Source of the DNA: Myxococcales bacterium
Lineage (GTDB): Bacteria; Myxococcota_A; UBA9160; SMWR01
Length of the DNA: 10,099 nt
Assembly: GCA_022571825.1 (NCBI GenBank)
Contig: JACZXC010000073.1
Location: 1-10,099 of the forward strand
Direction of reading: 5' to 3'
Within the stretch, counting starts at the first letter, position 1. Every line of letters starts with the position of its first letter. Below, piece by piece: positions 1 through 6,761 of the stretch. The notes under the pieces are model-generated. The model did not search any database. It was not told where the DNA came from and saw only the letters and a program-made list of their open reading frames with translations. The position numbers were made by a program, and so were the translations under genes.

Positions 1-102
1 TTCAAGTGTGAACCGCCAGACCTCGGCCTCATCGCTGTTGCGCCTGAAGCGCGTTCCAATCGCCGTCCAACACTGATGAGACCCCCGGTTGTCAAGAGGC
101 AC
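1..102 (-). CDS. Possible partial ORF downstream of the AMMECR1 gene, running off the left edge
   Basis: On the minus strand an open frame runs from about position 234 to the window edge without a stop. The only usual start codon in it is a GTG at 100-102, preceded by a weak purine-rich GAGAGA a few bases upstream, which would give a protein beginning MPLDNRGSHQCWTAIG. Third codon positions are only moderately GC-rich, lower than in the firm genes here. The exactly antisense plus frame (1-180) is also open, so coding is not certain. It lies co-directionally about 95 nt after the AMMECR1 stop and could be the next gene of that operon. It does not resemble the start of the expected radical SAM partner, which should show a CxxC-type cysteine cluster. 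I do not recognise the family. Confidence 0.22.
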   Translation of the reverse strand, partial: MPLDNRGSHQCWTAIGTRFRRNSDEAEVWRFTLE

Positions 103-197
103 ACGTCTCTCGTGCGCCCGAATGGGATCGGCTCCCGTGAACGGGTGGAGCAGGGGTTCCGTGCGGGCCCAGCGAAGTGAGCGCTTGGCGAACCGCG

Positions 198-803
198 TCA
201 GCAGACCGAGTCCCGCGCCGGGCTCGCAAACTCTTCAACGGTGTAGCGGTCGAAGCGAAGCGTCGCGGACCAGTAGTCCCGGGGAAGGCCCGCCTTGTGC
301 TTGAGCTCCTCCAGAAACCGCTCCGGCGACGACATGCCTTTCCAGACCGAGGGAAGGAAGGTGCTGCGGGTCGAGCCCTCGCGGAGCACGAGGCCGTCGA
401 CACCGGGGCGCAGCGCCGCCAGCAGGTCCGCCTCCGAGGCCACCGGCAGCGGTTGGAGGGGACCCAGGATCGATAGGTGGAAGTCGAGGCGGGAAACTTC
501 GGCAGCCTCGAGGGGGGGGAAGCGCGGGTCGCCGAAGGCGGAGCGATGGGCATTGTTCGCCACGTCCACGACCAGCGGATCCACGGCCTCCAGGCTTCCG
601 GTGCAGCCTCTCAGGGCGCCCTCGATCCGAAGCGTGACGAAGCTGGCGCACGGGGTCCGCAGCTCCGGCGCGTAGTCCTCCGGGTTGATCGCCGGTGGGC
701 GACCGGTGCGCACTCCGTGGTCCACCGACCCCCGCGCCACGGCGAGGAGAATCTCGCGCCGCTCGCGCTTCGAATCGGCTACGGCCGTTTCAAGCCAGGG
801 CAT
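198..803 (-). CDS. amrA: AMMECR1-domain protein (AmmeMemoRadiSam system protein A)
   Basis: A 201-aa cytoplasmic protein made up of essentially one AMMECR1 domain. The diagnostic motif LRGCTGS is at residues 64-70, matching the family's LRGCIG signature. It is followed by FLPSVW at 149-154 and the C-terminal FLEELKHKAGL at 163-173, both typical of the family. The ATG at 803 was chosen because it gives a domain-sized protein; the frame stays open further upstream but is antisense-like there. It overlaps the 3' end of the Memo gene by 14 nt, so translation is probably coupled. In many bacteria and archaea AMMECR1, Memo and a radical SAM enzyme occur together or are fused, but the biochemical role of the trio is not firmly established. 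Family assignment is strong; function is unknown. Confidence 0.93.
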   Translation of the reverse strand: MPWLETAVADSKRERREILLAVARGSVDHGVRTGRPPAINPEDYAPELRTPCASFVTLRIEGALRGCTGSLEAVDPLVVDVANNAHRSAFGDPRFPPLEAAEVSRLDFHLSILGPLQPLPVASEADLLAALRPGVDGLVLREGSTRSTFLPSVWKGMSSPERFLEELKHKAGLPRDYWSATLRFDRYTVEEFASPARDSVC

Positions 804-1584
804 AGGCGCCGTAACCCACGACCGAGTCTCGGGGTCCGGCCGTGTCCCCGGAGTTCCGCACGTCGATCGTGCGCGCGCGCAGGCCGCGGCGCTGGGCCAC
901 CAGCAACAGGCCCTGGACCGGGATCCGCCCGCAGGCCTGCTCAACCTCGATGCGGTCCGGCGCGAGGGCTTCGATCGCCTCACTGGTGGCGGCGTCCATG
1001 CGCTGCGCCGTCGCGTACTCGCTGTAGTGGCTGAGATCGGTGCTCACCACGACCAGGGTCTCTTCGCCGCCCCAGAGGCAATCGAATACCTCGGCCACCG
1101 CCTCCGGATCCGCATCGCCGACCACCAGGGGCACCAGGACGAAGTCGTCGAGAATCGTCTGAAGGAACGGCAGGTGAACCTCCAGGCTGTGTTCGAGGGC
1201 GTGGGCCGCGTCGAAGACCCGAACCTGGGGAAGCTCGAGGACTCGCTCCAAGGCATCGCGGTCCAGCGGTACCTCGCCCAATGGCGTGGCGAAGGCGTCC
1301 ACCTCGGGCGCCGCCAGGCCCGCGACGGCAACGCGGTGGGCGGGGCCGAGCAGCACGACCCGCTGGATCGCGTCGCGTCCCCGGGCGATGCGCGCGTAGG
1401 CCGAGGCGGCGATGGGTCCCGAGTAGATGTAGCCGGCGTGGGGGGCGATCAGGGCCTTCGGCGTCGCGGCCCCTTCGCCCGCGGTTTCGGCGTCCGCCAG
1501 GTAGCCGCGCACCGCGGCGCTCAGCTCCGCGCGGTTGCCGGGGTAGAACGAGCCGGCGACGGCCGGCGGTCGAATCCGTTCCAT
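790..1584 (-). CDS. amrB: Memo-family protein (AmmeMemoRadiSam system protein B)
   Basis: A 264-aa soluble protein of the MEMO1 family, a metal-binding fold related to class III extradiol (LigB-type) dioxygenases. The N-terminal AGSFYP is at 10-15, APHAGYIYSG at 48-57 (H49), GPAH at 80-83 (H83), EHSLEVHLPFLQ at 131-142, STDLSHY at 181-187 (D183, H186) and ACGR at 217-220 (C218). H49, H83 and C218, with D183 and H186, line up with the metal-site residues reported for human MEMO1, so the site looks intact. The start is the ATG at 1584, two bases after the TAG of thiD (TAGCCATG). The frame remains open far upstream through thiD, but that part is shadow sequence. The end overlaps the AMMECR1 gene. 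The reaction is unknown; redox or metal chemistry is plausible from the fold. Confidence 0.95.
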   Translation of the reverse strand: MERIRPPAVAGSFYPGNRAELSAAVRGYLADAETAGEGAATPKALIAPHAGYIYSGPIAASAYARIARGRDAIQRVVLLGPAHRVAVAGLAAPEVDAFATPLGEVPLDRDALERVLELPQVRVFDAAHALEHSLEVHLPFLQTILDDFVLVPLVVGDADPEAVAEVFDCLWGGEETLVVVSTDLSHYSEYATAQRMDAATSEAIEALAPDRIEVEQACGRIPVQGLLLVAQRRGLRARTIDVRNSGDTAGPRDSVVGYGAYALA

Positions 1585-1586
1585 GG

Positions 1587-2390
1587 CTAACCGTACACGA
1601 GGAAGCGGGCGCGTTTGCCGCGACCTTCGGCTCTGGCCAGGGCGGAGGCCACGAAGCGGCGAGCAGCGTCGACGGCGGGGCGCAGGGGTTCGCCCTGGGC
1701 CAGGCCCGCCGTGATGGCAGAGGCCAGCGCGCAGCCGGTTCCGTGAACCGGGGTGCCGCCGACGCGTTTTCCCTTGAGCCAGTGGAAGACGACTCCACCG
1801 CCCTCGCGCACCGCCAGCAGGTCGTCTGGAGGTCCGTCCCGATGGCCGCCGGTCACGAGGACGGCCCCCGCTCCGAAGTTGACGACGAGCCCGGAGGCGG
1901 CCGCCTCCACCCCCTCCTCGGTGGAGACATCGCTTCCCGAAAGTGCCTCCGCCTCCGGCAAGTTGGGGGTGACGATCGCCGCCCGTCCCATCAGCAGCTC
2001 GAGGCTGCCCCAGGCGCGGCGTTCGAGCAGCGCGGACCCATCGCTCGACCAGAGCACGGGATCGATCACGATCGGTACCCGTTGCAGCGGTTTTTCGTTG
2101 AGCTCGTTCAGGCCGAGCTCGACGTTGCGCGCTACATCGTCCGTGGCGAGCATCCCGATCTTGATCGCGTCCGGGGTGATGTCGCGGAGCAGGGTGCGCA
2201 GCTGCTCGAGCACCACGGAAGGGAACGCCGGGAGAACCCGATGTACGCGTTCGGTGTCTTGAATCGTGAGTGCGGTGACCACTCCGGCTCCATGAACGCC
2301 CAGCGACCGAAAAACCTGAAGATCCGCCTGGAGACCCGCGCCGCCCGTCGGATCCGACCCTGCGATGGTCAGTGCAACTCGCACAATCAC
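1587..2390 (-). CDS. thiD: Bifunctional hydroxymethylpyrimidine kinase / phosphomethylpyrimidine kinase
   Basis: A 267-aa ribokinase-fold enzyme that phosphorylates HMP and HMP-P with ATP to give HMP-PP, the pyrimidine half of thiamine. The start region ALTIAGSDPTGGAGLQADL (6-24) is the ThiD substrate-binding signature. VIDPV is at 108-112, TPNLPEAEAL at 141-150, and HGTGC at 216-220 forms the anion hole, with C220 at the position of the family's active-site cysteine. Length equals the usual 260-270 aa. Starts GTG 2390 and GTG 2384 are both possible; both leave the kinase motif intact. It is the first gene of the thiD-memo-AMMECR1 operon. I see no TPP riboswitch upstream: the region is the coding start of the divergent phosphodiesterase gene. 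No other thiamine gene is in the window, so thiamine salvage or a separate biosynthetic locus is likely. Confidence 0.95.
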   Translation of the reverse strand: MIVRVALTIAGSDPTGGAGLQADLQVFRSLGVHGAGVVTALTIQDTERVHRVLPAFPSVVLEQLRTLLRDITPDAIKIGMLATDDVARNVELGLNELNEKPLQRVPIVIDPVLWSSDGSALLERRAWGSLELLMGRAAIVTPNLPEAEALSGSDVSTEEGVEAAASGLVVNFGAGAVLVTGGHRDGPPDDLLAVREGGGVVFHWLKGKRVGGTPVHGTGCALASAITAGLAQGEPLRPAVDAARRFVASALARAEGRGKRARFLVYG

Positions 2391-2392
2391 CG

Positions 2393-3670
2393 ATGGTAAG
2401 GTCGTCCACCGTGCTGCGCATCCCGAAGCGTGTTGGCCGGGCCGGGCTCGCCCTGGTCGCTGTCCTCGCGTGCGCGTCGTTCGGAACGACCCCCGCCGGC
2501 CGAGCCGAAGGTCGCGCGCCGAGCGTGATCCTGATTTCTTTCGATGGCACCCGGTGGGACGACGTTCCGGCCCCCGAGCTTCCCGCGTTCTCGGACGTGG
2601 TTCAGCACGGAGCCGCCGCTGCGCGCCTGATTCCGGTCTTCCCGACCAACACCTTTCCCAACCACGTGACTCTGGTGACGGGCGTCGCACCCGAGGTTCA
2701 CGGCATCGTGTCCAACGTCTTCCTCGATCCCGAACGGGGCTTGTTCCACTATGGCGACGACCCGAGCTGGATCGAGGTCGAACCGATCTGGTCGATCGCG
2801 GCGCGGCAGGGGGTCGCTTCGGCCTCCTTCCACTGGGTGGGGTCGGCGGGAACCTGGAGAAACGGGGGCGGACCGCGGTACTGGAAGCCCTTCGACGGCG
2901 GCACGCCGGAGCGGGAGAAGGTCGACCAGATCCTGGCGTGGCTGGATCTCCCTCGGGATCGGCCGCGCCTGGTGACCAGCTGGTTTCACGGTGTCGATAC
3001 GCCAGGCCACGCCGACGGTCCCGACTCGGAGTCGGTACGGCGCGCGCTTCGTCAACAGGACCGAGCTCTGGCTCGCTTGCTGAAGGGATTGCGCCAGCGC
3101 GGCGCCCTCGCCAGCACGACCTTGATCCTGGTGTCGGATCACGGCATGGCAGCGGTGGAGCGACACGTCGATCTCGGGGCCGCTCTTCGGAATGCGCAGA
3201 TCGGGGTCCGGGTCTTGGGGGCGGGAGGCTTCGCAATCCTGTCCCTCGGCCCCGGTGCATCGGATCTGGCCCCGGCGCTCGCGGTGGCCCGGAGCCTGGG
3301 CCTCGAGGCCCATTCGAGAGAGGGAGCGCCCTCTTGGCTGCGCCTCGGCCATCCCCGCTTTGGGAGCGGTGTGGTACTCGCCCCCCCGGGCACGGCGATC
3401 CAATCGTCCGGTCGATCGAGCCCTGCCATGCGCGGAGCCCACGGCTACCGTCCTGAGATGCCCGAAATGGGCGGGCTCTTTCTCGCCTTGGGACGCGGAG
3501 CGCGACCGGGAACCAAGCTCGGCGAGGTCCGGGCGGTGGATGTGGCGCCTACGGTGCTCGCACTCCTGGGCCTATCGGTTCCCGGATGGATGGAGGGGGC
3601 ACCGATCGCCGAAATGATTCCATCCAGGGTTCGGGCCGGTGGCGCGGCGGTCGGGGGGAGCATGCGGTGA
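2393..3670 (+). CDS. Exported type I phosphodiesterase / nucleotide pyrophosphatase (NPP, alkaline phosphatase superfamily)
   Basis: A 425-aa protein (from ATG 2393) with an N-terminal signal peptide: basic RIPKRVGR, then a hydrophobic GLALVAVLACASFG, with cleavage likely near residues 30-40. The two-metal NPP active site is complete: D51 in FDGTRWD, nucleophile T87 in PTNTFPNH (84-91), D202 and H206 in VDTPGH, D249-H250 in SDHGM, and H350 in AHGYRPE. N108 sits where NPPs keep an active-site asparagine. It should hydrolyse phosphodiester or pyrophosphate bonds (nucleotides, or lipid headgroups in some members) in the periplasm or outside the cell; the substrate cannot be read from sequence. 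GTG 2411, preceded by TAAGG, is a credible alternative start giving a more standard signal peptide. It overlaps the next gene by GTGA. Confidence 0.92.
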   Translation: MVRSSTVLRIPKRVGRAGLALVAVLACASFGTTPAGRAEGRAPSVILISFDGTRWDDVPAPELPAFSDVVQHGAAAARLIPVFPTNTFPNHVTLVTGVAPEVHGIVSNVFLDPERGLFHYGDDPSWIEVEPIWSIAARQGVASASFHWVGSAGTWRNGGGPRYWKPFDGGTPEREKVDQILAWLDLPRDRPRLVTSWFHGVDTPGHADGPDSESVRRALRQQDRALARLLKGLRQRGALASTTLILVSDHGMAAVERHVDLGAALRNAQIGVRVLGAGGFAILSLGPGASDLAPALAVARSLGLEAHSREGAPSWLRLGHPRFGSGVVLAPPGTAIQSSGRSSPAMRGAHGYRPEMPEMGGLFLALGRGARPGTKLGEVRAVDVAPTVLALLGLSVPGWMEGAPIAEMIPSRVRAGGAAVGGSMR

Positions 3671-4374
3671 GAAGAATCGGTGGTATCGGTCTCGCGATCG
3701 CTCTGGGCACCGGATTCGTCGGGGGTGCGACGGGCGCCCAAGAAGCGAACCAGCCTGTGACCTGGTACGCCCAGGCCCTGATCCGCAGCGAGGGGACACT
3801 CCAGGTGACGTACTACTGGTCGAAGGGTCGGAAGCTGCGTGTCGAGACGGTGATCGGGTGGCACCGGGTGGTGAACCTCGTCAACGGAGATACCTACTAT
3901 GCCTATGACGTTCCGACGCAAAAAGGTGTCGCGATCCAGCGAGCAAAAACGGCCCTCGCCGATGACGCCTCCGGGGCGCGTCCCTTCGGCCAGGAGCTGG
4001 AGCTCCTACTGGCCCAGGGTGCCGAGGCGGTGGGAACCCAGACGATCATGGGTGCGCCCTGCGATCTCTACCGCGTGACCGATAGGGCTGGGAAACGCGA
4101 AGTCTGCGTCTCGCAGGACGAGCATCGCCTTCCCCGGCGTACCGAGAACTACCTGCGCGCGACAGGAGTCAAGTTCTACACGGACTATGTCGACTGGCTG
4201 CGCGGAGTCCCGATTCCGGATTCGTTCTTTGAGCCCGAGGCGGGTATCCAGCTCGAGCACTACACTCTCGAGGAGTTCCTGATCAAGTCGGCACGCGAAG
4301 GGGCGCAGAGTCCCGCGCCGCTGATGTTCAACGATCTCCTGCACGGCCGGGCCGGGGTCACCGATCGCGATTGA
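3667..4374 (+). CDS. Exported protein of unknown function, possibly LolA-like / DUF4412-like fold
   Basis: A 235-aa protein starting at GTG 3667, whose GTGA overlaps the TGA of the phosphodiesterase gene, so the two are probably translationally coupled. Residues 1-24 form a signal peptide (MRRIGG, hydrophobic stretch, then ATGA|QEA as a likely cleavage site). There is no lipobox cysteine. The mature part contains a beta-rich pattern, VTYYWSKGRKLRVET (48-61) followed by VVNLVNGDTYYAYDV (68-82). This resembles the strand pattern of LolA-fold or DUF4412 periplasmic proteins, which often read yyw.kg.k.R.e followed by ..i.dg...y. Two cysteines (C132, C147) could form a disulfide after export. It probably works with the phosphodiesterase in the cell envelope. 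The fold assignment is by pattern only; export is well supported. Confidence 0.8.
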   Translation: MRRIGGIGLAIALGTGFVGGATGAQEANQPVTWYAQALIRSEGTLQVTYYWSKGRKLRVETVIGWHRVVNLVNGDTYYAYDVPTQKGVAIQRAKTALADDASGARPFGQELELLLAQGAEAVGTQTIMGAPCDLYRVTDRAGKREVCVSQDEHRLPRRTENYLRATGVKFYTDYVDWLRGVPIPDSFFEPEAGIQLEHYTLEEFLIKSAREGAQSPAPLMFNDLLHGRAGVTDRD

Positions 4375-4375
4375 A

Positions 4376-4513
4376 TCAGTGCGGGTTCGAGGCCCAGGTG
4401 ATGCTGGCGTCGGCGAGGGGCTTGCTCTCGGCGAAAATCGCGAGCTGGCGGGTCACCTGACCCGCGAGGTTTCGAAAGGCCTCGGCCGCGGGGGCGTCAT
4501 ACCCGCGGTGCGA
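4376..4513 (-). pseudogene. Orphaned C-terminal tail of a lost gene (possibly Mrp/ParA-type ATPase)
   Basis: Between the two convergent genes the minus strand carries a 45-codon open stretch after an in-frame TGA at 4514-4516. It reads as real protein: RGYDAPAAEAFRNLAGQ, then VTRQLAIFAESKPLADAS, then ITWASNPH and a TGA at 4376-4378. Codon third positions are GC-rich and the composition is that of a helical tail. It has no usual start codon before a GTG deep inside (QV), so it cannot encode a sensible protein alone. The pattern PxAxAFRxLAxxVxxQ resembles the last helix of Mrp/ApbC-type P-loop ATPases, but this is too short for a firm identity. I read it as the end of a gene whose front was lost, with the break inside or next to the 3' end of the VOC gene. 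Confidence 0.45.
4448..4465. terminator. Perfect dyad between convergent transcription units, possible bidirectional hairpin terminator
   Basis: The 18-nt sequence GCGGGTCA-CC-TGACCCGC is a perfect inverted repeat (8-bp arms, 2-nt centre; in RNA about a 7-bp GC-rich stem with a 4-nt loop). It lies between the plus-strand phosphodiesterase operon ending at 4374 and the minus-strand VOC gene ending at 4497. It is therefore placed where both transcripts would need to stop. There is no U-tract on either side (GAGGTTTCG to the right; CAGCTCGCG, then TTTT only after about nine bases, on the other strand), so it would be a non-canonical or Rho-assisted terminator at best. It also lies inside the gene remnant, where it would encode AGQVTR, so it may be coincidental. 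Confidence 0.35.
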
Positions 4514-4871
4514 TCAATTCGATCACGTTGCCGTCGGGATCCTGAACCCACATCTGGCCCCGTGCGGCGCTGGTTTCCATCACCTCCAACCCACTCGACT
4601 TCAGATGCTCCAGGACCTTCGCGTAGTCGTCGATGGCGAATGCGCTGTGATTGGCCAGCGGTGAGATCGCCGTTGGGTGGCCGCCAACGTCCGCGCCTTC
4701 GGGGGTCGCGATCAGATGGATCTCGGCTTCGCCGGCCCGGTACCAGATCCCCGCCAGCCCCAAGTCCGGTCGAGGAATCGACTGCAGGCCCAGAATGTTC
4801 TGGTAGAAGTGCCGGGAACGCTCGAGGTCGGCCACGGCAAAGGAAACGTGGTGAACGCGCTTCGCGATCAT
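4497..4871 (-). CDS. VOC-superfamily (glyoxalase / bleomycin-resistance / dioxygenase fold) protein
   Basis: A 124-aa protein with the paired beta-alpha-beta-beta-beta modules of the vicinal oxygen chelate fold. Module one begins KRVHHVSFAVADLERSRHFY; module two begins NHSAFAIDDYAKVLEHL and ends in the classic QDPDGNVIELIAP. Likely metal ligands are H8, H75 and E118, with H52 (EIHLI) as a possible fourth, so the site appears functional. Such proteins may be isomerases, dioxygenases, thiol transferases or binding proteins; the substrate cannot be assigned. The start at ATG 4871 is well supported by a GAGAGGAG Shine-Dalgarno sequence 5 nt upstream. It follows the desaturase gene after a 71-nt gap and may be the third gene of the PaaX-desaturase operon, translated independently. 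Confidence 0.9.
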   Translation of the reverse strand: MIAKRVHHVSFAVADLERSRHFYQNILGLQSIPRPDLGLAGIWYRAGEAEIHLIATPEGADVGGHPTAISPLANHSAFAIDDYAKVLEHLKSSGLEVMETSAARGQMWVQDPDGNVIELIAPRV

Positions 4872-4876
4872 GGGGG

Positions 4877-4884
4877 CTCCTCTC
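4877..4884 (-). promoter_or_regulatory. Strong Shine-Dalgarno sequence of the VOC gene
   Basis: GAGAGGAG on the minus strand, followed by five C residues and the ATG at 4871. It decides the start: the frame stays open upstream to beyond 5100, but only this ATG has a ribosome-binding site. Confidence 0.8.
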
Positions 4885-4942
4885 AGTGTCGCGCCAGTGG
4901 TGACCGCGGCGTCCGCTTCCGTCGCGAATTCAACCGGCGACC

Positions 4943-5890
4943 TCAGGACCGGGACGAGGCGAGATCGAGCACCCCCCAGTAGCCAGTGGTCACGAGCGCC
5001 TGGTCGAGGGCTCCCCGTTCGGCGAGGATCCGGTGCAGTCGGGGGAGGTTGTAGTGGGGGACCCTCATCAGCAAGTGGTGCTCGAGGTGAAAGTTGACGC
5101 GGTTGGGTGCGATCAGCAGCCGCTCCCACCAGCGCGCCCGGGTGGTCCGCGTGTTGAGCAGATCACTCGAGGGATCCGGCACCATCGAGTGCTCGGCGAT
5201 CGACCGAATCCGCATGGCCAGGCTGTAGCTGGTCAGCCACGCCACGACCCACAAGAGGTAGAGCGCGGGGTGACCGAAGGCAGCCAGGATCCCGAACAGG
5301 ATCCCGTTGGTCAGGAGCACGCCGCGCAGGCTCCGTACCCCGGCTTCGTCGCGACGGCGGACCCGCCCCTGGCTCCAGCCCAGGTCACGCTTCAGTGTGA
5401 CCTTCGCCCGCTTCCATCCGGTCTGTCCCGAGAGGTCGCGCCAGATCTTGCGTCGCAGACTGGCACGGGTCACGGGGAAGGGTGTCACGAGTCCCAGGTC
5501 GGGGTCGTCGTCGGTCCAGGTCCGCGCGTGGTGCTGGAGGTGGTACGGGCGGTAGGGATGAAGATCGCCCCACACGGGGTAGGCGCTCAGCCAGTTTCCG
5601 AAGCGGTCGTTCCACGTCTCGCTGCGGAAGAGCGTGCGGTGAGCCGCCTCGTGCATCAGCACGGCGAATCCGAGCTGCCGACCCCCGATGACGAAGATGG
5701 CGAGCACGACACTCAGGGGATTCGGCCAGGCCGCGACGAGAGCGAAGGCCGCCGCCACCAGGCCCCAGTTGACCGCCAGCGACCCCCAGGATCGAAGGTC
5801 GCGAAGCTCGAGCAGCGACCGCCGCTCGGCCTGGGTCAAAACCGCGCGCCAGGGCGCTCGCTCGCTCGCCCCTTCGATTCGAGCACTCAT
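4943..5890 (-). CDS. Membrane fatty-acid desaturase (three-histidine-box, di-iron)
   Basis: A 315-aa integral membrane desaturase/hydroxylase. All three histidine boxes are intact: HEAAH at 80-84, HLQHH at 117-121 (preceded by HPYRPY), and HLEHH at 268-272; an EH pair at 233-234 precedes the last box, as in many family members. Hydrophobic segments around 41-57, 59-77, 190-206 and 208-226 fit four membrane spans with the boxes facing the cytoplasm. It should introduce a double bond (or hydroxyl) into an acyl chain using O2 and reduced ferredoxin or another electron donor. The chain and position are unknown; carotenoid or sphingolipid substrates cannot be excluded. Its ATG overlaps the stop of the PaaX-like regulator (ATGA), so the regulator and the enzyme are made together. 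Confidence 0.93.
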   Translation of the reverse strand: MSARIEGASERAPWRAVLTQAERRSLLELRDLRSWGSLAVNWGLVAAAFALVAAWPNPLSVVLAIFVIGGRQLGFAVLMHEAAHRTLFRSETWNDRFGNWLSAYPVWGDLHPYRPYHLQHHARTWTDDDPDLGLVTPFPVTRASLRRKIWRDLSGQTGWKRAKVTLKRDLGWSQGRVRRRDEAGVRSLRGVLLTNGILFGILAAFGHPALYLLWVVAWLTSYSLAMRIRSIAEHSMVPDPSSDLLNTRTTRARWWERLLIAPNRVNFHLEHHLLMRVPHYNLPRLHRILAERGALDQALVTTGYWGVLDLASSRS

Positions 5891-6756
5891 CGAATCCCTC
5901 CCGTGGCCGCGACCCAGTCTCCGGTCGCCTCCCCCAGCCGCATGTCGGCGGGGGTTCTGAGGTGTGGCACGCCAAAGCTCGCCAGGAAGTCAGCCCAGCA
6001 TTCCCGCCCGAGGCCGTCGTAGCGTCGCATGGCCTCCAGGACTCGGTTGCGGGGCGCGGCGGGGGCGATGGGTTCCGGGAGCAGCGGGTCGAGCGCGAGC
6101 TGACGGATGATCTGCCCTCCGAGCAGAAAGGATTCCGCCATGGCTCGATCTCGGGGAAGTCGGTGCAGTCGGCCCTCGCTCGCAATCAGGGCCCGATGGC
6201 TCTGTTCGTAAGCCCGGGCCAGGGCCGCCCCGTCCCAGAGGGCCATGGCTCGGGCCTCGGTTGCCGCGTCCAGCTCGCGCAGGGAAAAAACCAGGGCCCC
6301 CGGCGCCAGCCCGAGTTGCCGCAGCTGCTCCCGGACGCCGGCGATTCCGCCACGAAGATTGGCCGGGCGCAGCGCGAGATCGGCCTCGAGCCAGCGGAAC
6401 CCCAGAAAACGCAGTGCCCGGGGGTTCTTTTGCCGCGACCGAGGGGCGCGGGCCGGTGGGCGGGCGGCGCCGTGGACTCCAACCCATTCGCGGTGCCAGG
6501 GGATCTGGGCGTCCTCGATTCGGCGCCAGGAACGGATCCGCTGGTTCACGGCATCGGCATCGGGTCCGAGGCGGTAGCGTCCGCGTTCGTCCCGCTCCAC
6601 CAGCCCGGAGCCCAGGAGGCGGACCAGCGCGACTCGGACACTGTTTCCGGCGATCCCGAATAGGTTGCCGGCCGCCACCAGGGCCCGGACGGGCATGGAG
6701 CCTCGCCGCAGGCTGGAGAGGAGGTCGAGGATCAGACTCTTGGGCCGGGGCGGCAC
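5887..6756 (-). CDS. PaaX-family transcriptional regulator
   Basis: A 289-aa protein with PaaX-type architecture. Residues 4-64 form the N-terminal winged-helix domain: PRPKSLILDLLSSL, then a recognition-helix stretch GNSVRVALVRLLGSGLVERD, then RGRYRLG. This is followed by the linker helix and the WHREW segment (87-91). The C-terminal part contains WDGAALARAYEQ (174-185) and DPLLPEPI (223-230), comparable to the PaaX C-terminal domain. E. coli PaaX represses phenylacetate catabolism and responds to phenylacetyl-CoA. Here no paa gene is nearby and the co-translated partner is a desaturase, so I infer an acyl-CoA-type effector, not phenylacetate. The start is GTG 6756, with no Shine-Dalgarno sequence; the promoter predicts a transcript beginning at this codon. 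Confidence 0.88.
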   Translation of the reverse strand: MPPRPKSLILDLLSSLRRGSMPVRALVAAGNLFGIAGNSVRVALVRLLGSGLVERDERGRYRLGPDADAVNQRIRSWRRIEDAQIPWHREWVGVHGAARPPARAPRSRQKNPRALRFLGFRWLEADLALRPANLRGGIAGVREQLRQLGLAPGALVFSLRELDAATEARAMALWDGAALARAYEQSHRALIASEGRLHRLPRDRAMAESFLLGGQIIRQLALDPLLPEPIAPAAPRNRVLEAMRRYDGLGRECWADFLASFGVPHLRTPADMRLGEATGDWVAATGGIR

Positions 6757-6761
6757 GGCCA

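Noticed and set aside
133..146. CCCGT-GA-ACGGG hairpin after the AMMECR1 gene as a terminator
   Set aside because: The arms are only about four to five bases with an impossibly short loop, and no U-tract follows.
198..2390. AmmeMemo pair as part of an anti-phage or mobile island
   Set aside because: No mobility genes, direct repeats or composition shift; both proteins are widespread chromosomal families.
2391..2460. TPP riboswitch upstream of thiD
   Set aside because: No CTGAGA-type core or stem pattern; the sequence is the coding start of the divergent phosphodiesterase gene.
790..2550. 586-residue minus-strand open frame joining the Memo gene with a long upstream extension
   Set aside because: The upstream part is the out-of-frame shadow of thiD, with arginine/proline/glycine-rich nonsense composition. 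The Memo domain begins exactly at ATG 1584 with its family-typical N-terminus.
2391..3260. N-terminal extension of thiD running antisense through the phosphodiesterase gene
   Set aside because: ThiD proteins start a few residues before ALTIAGSD; the extension is antisense to a gene with a complete active site.
4872..4942. Separate promoter for the VOC gene in the 71-nt gap after the desaturase
   Set aside because: A TTGAAT hexamer is present but no -10 at suitable distance; co-transcription with the desaturase is simpler.
5033..6022. 329-residue plus-strand open frame
   Set aside because: Antisense to the desaturase, whose three histidine boxes are intact on the minus strand.
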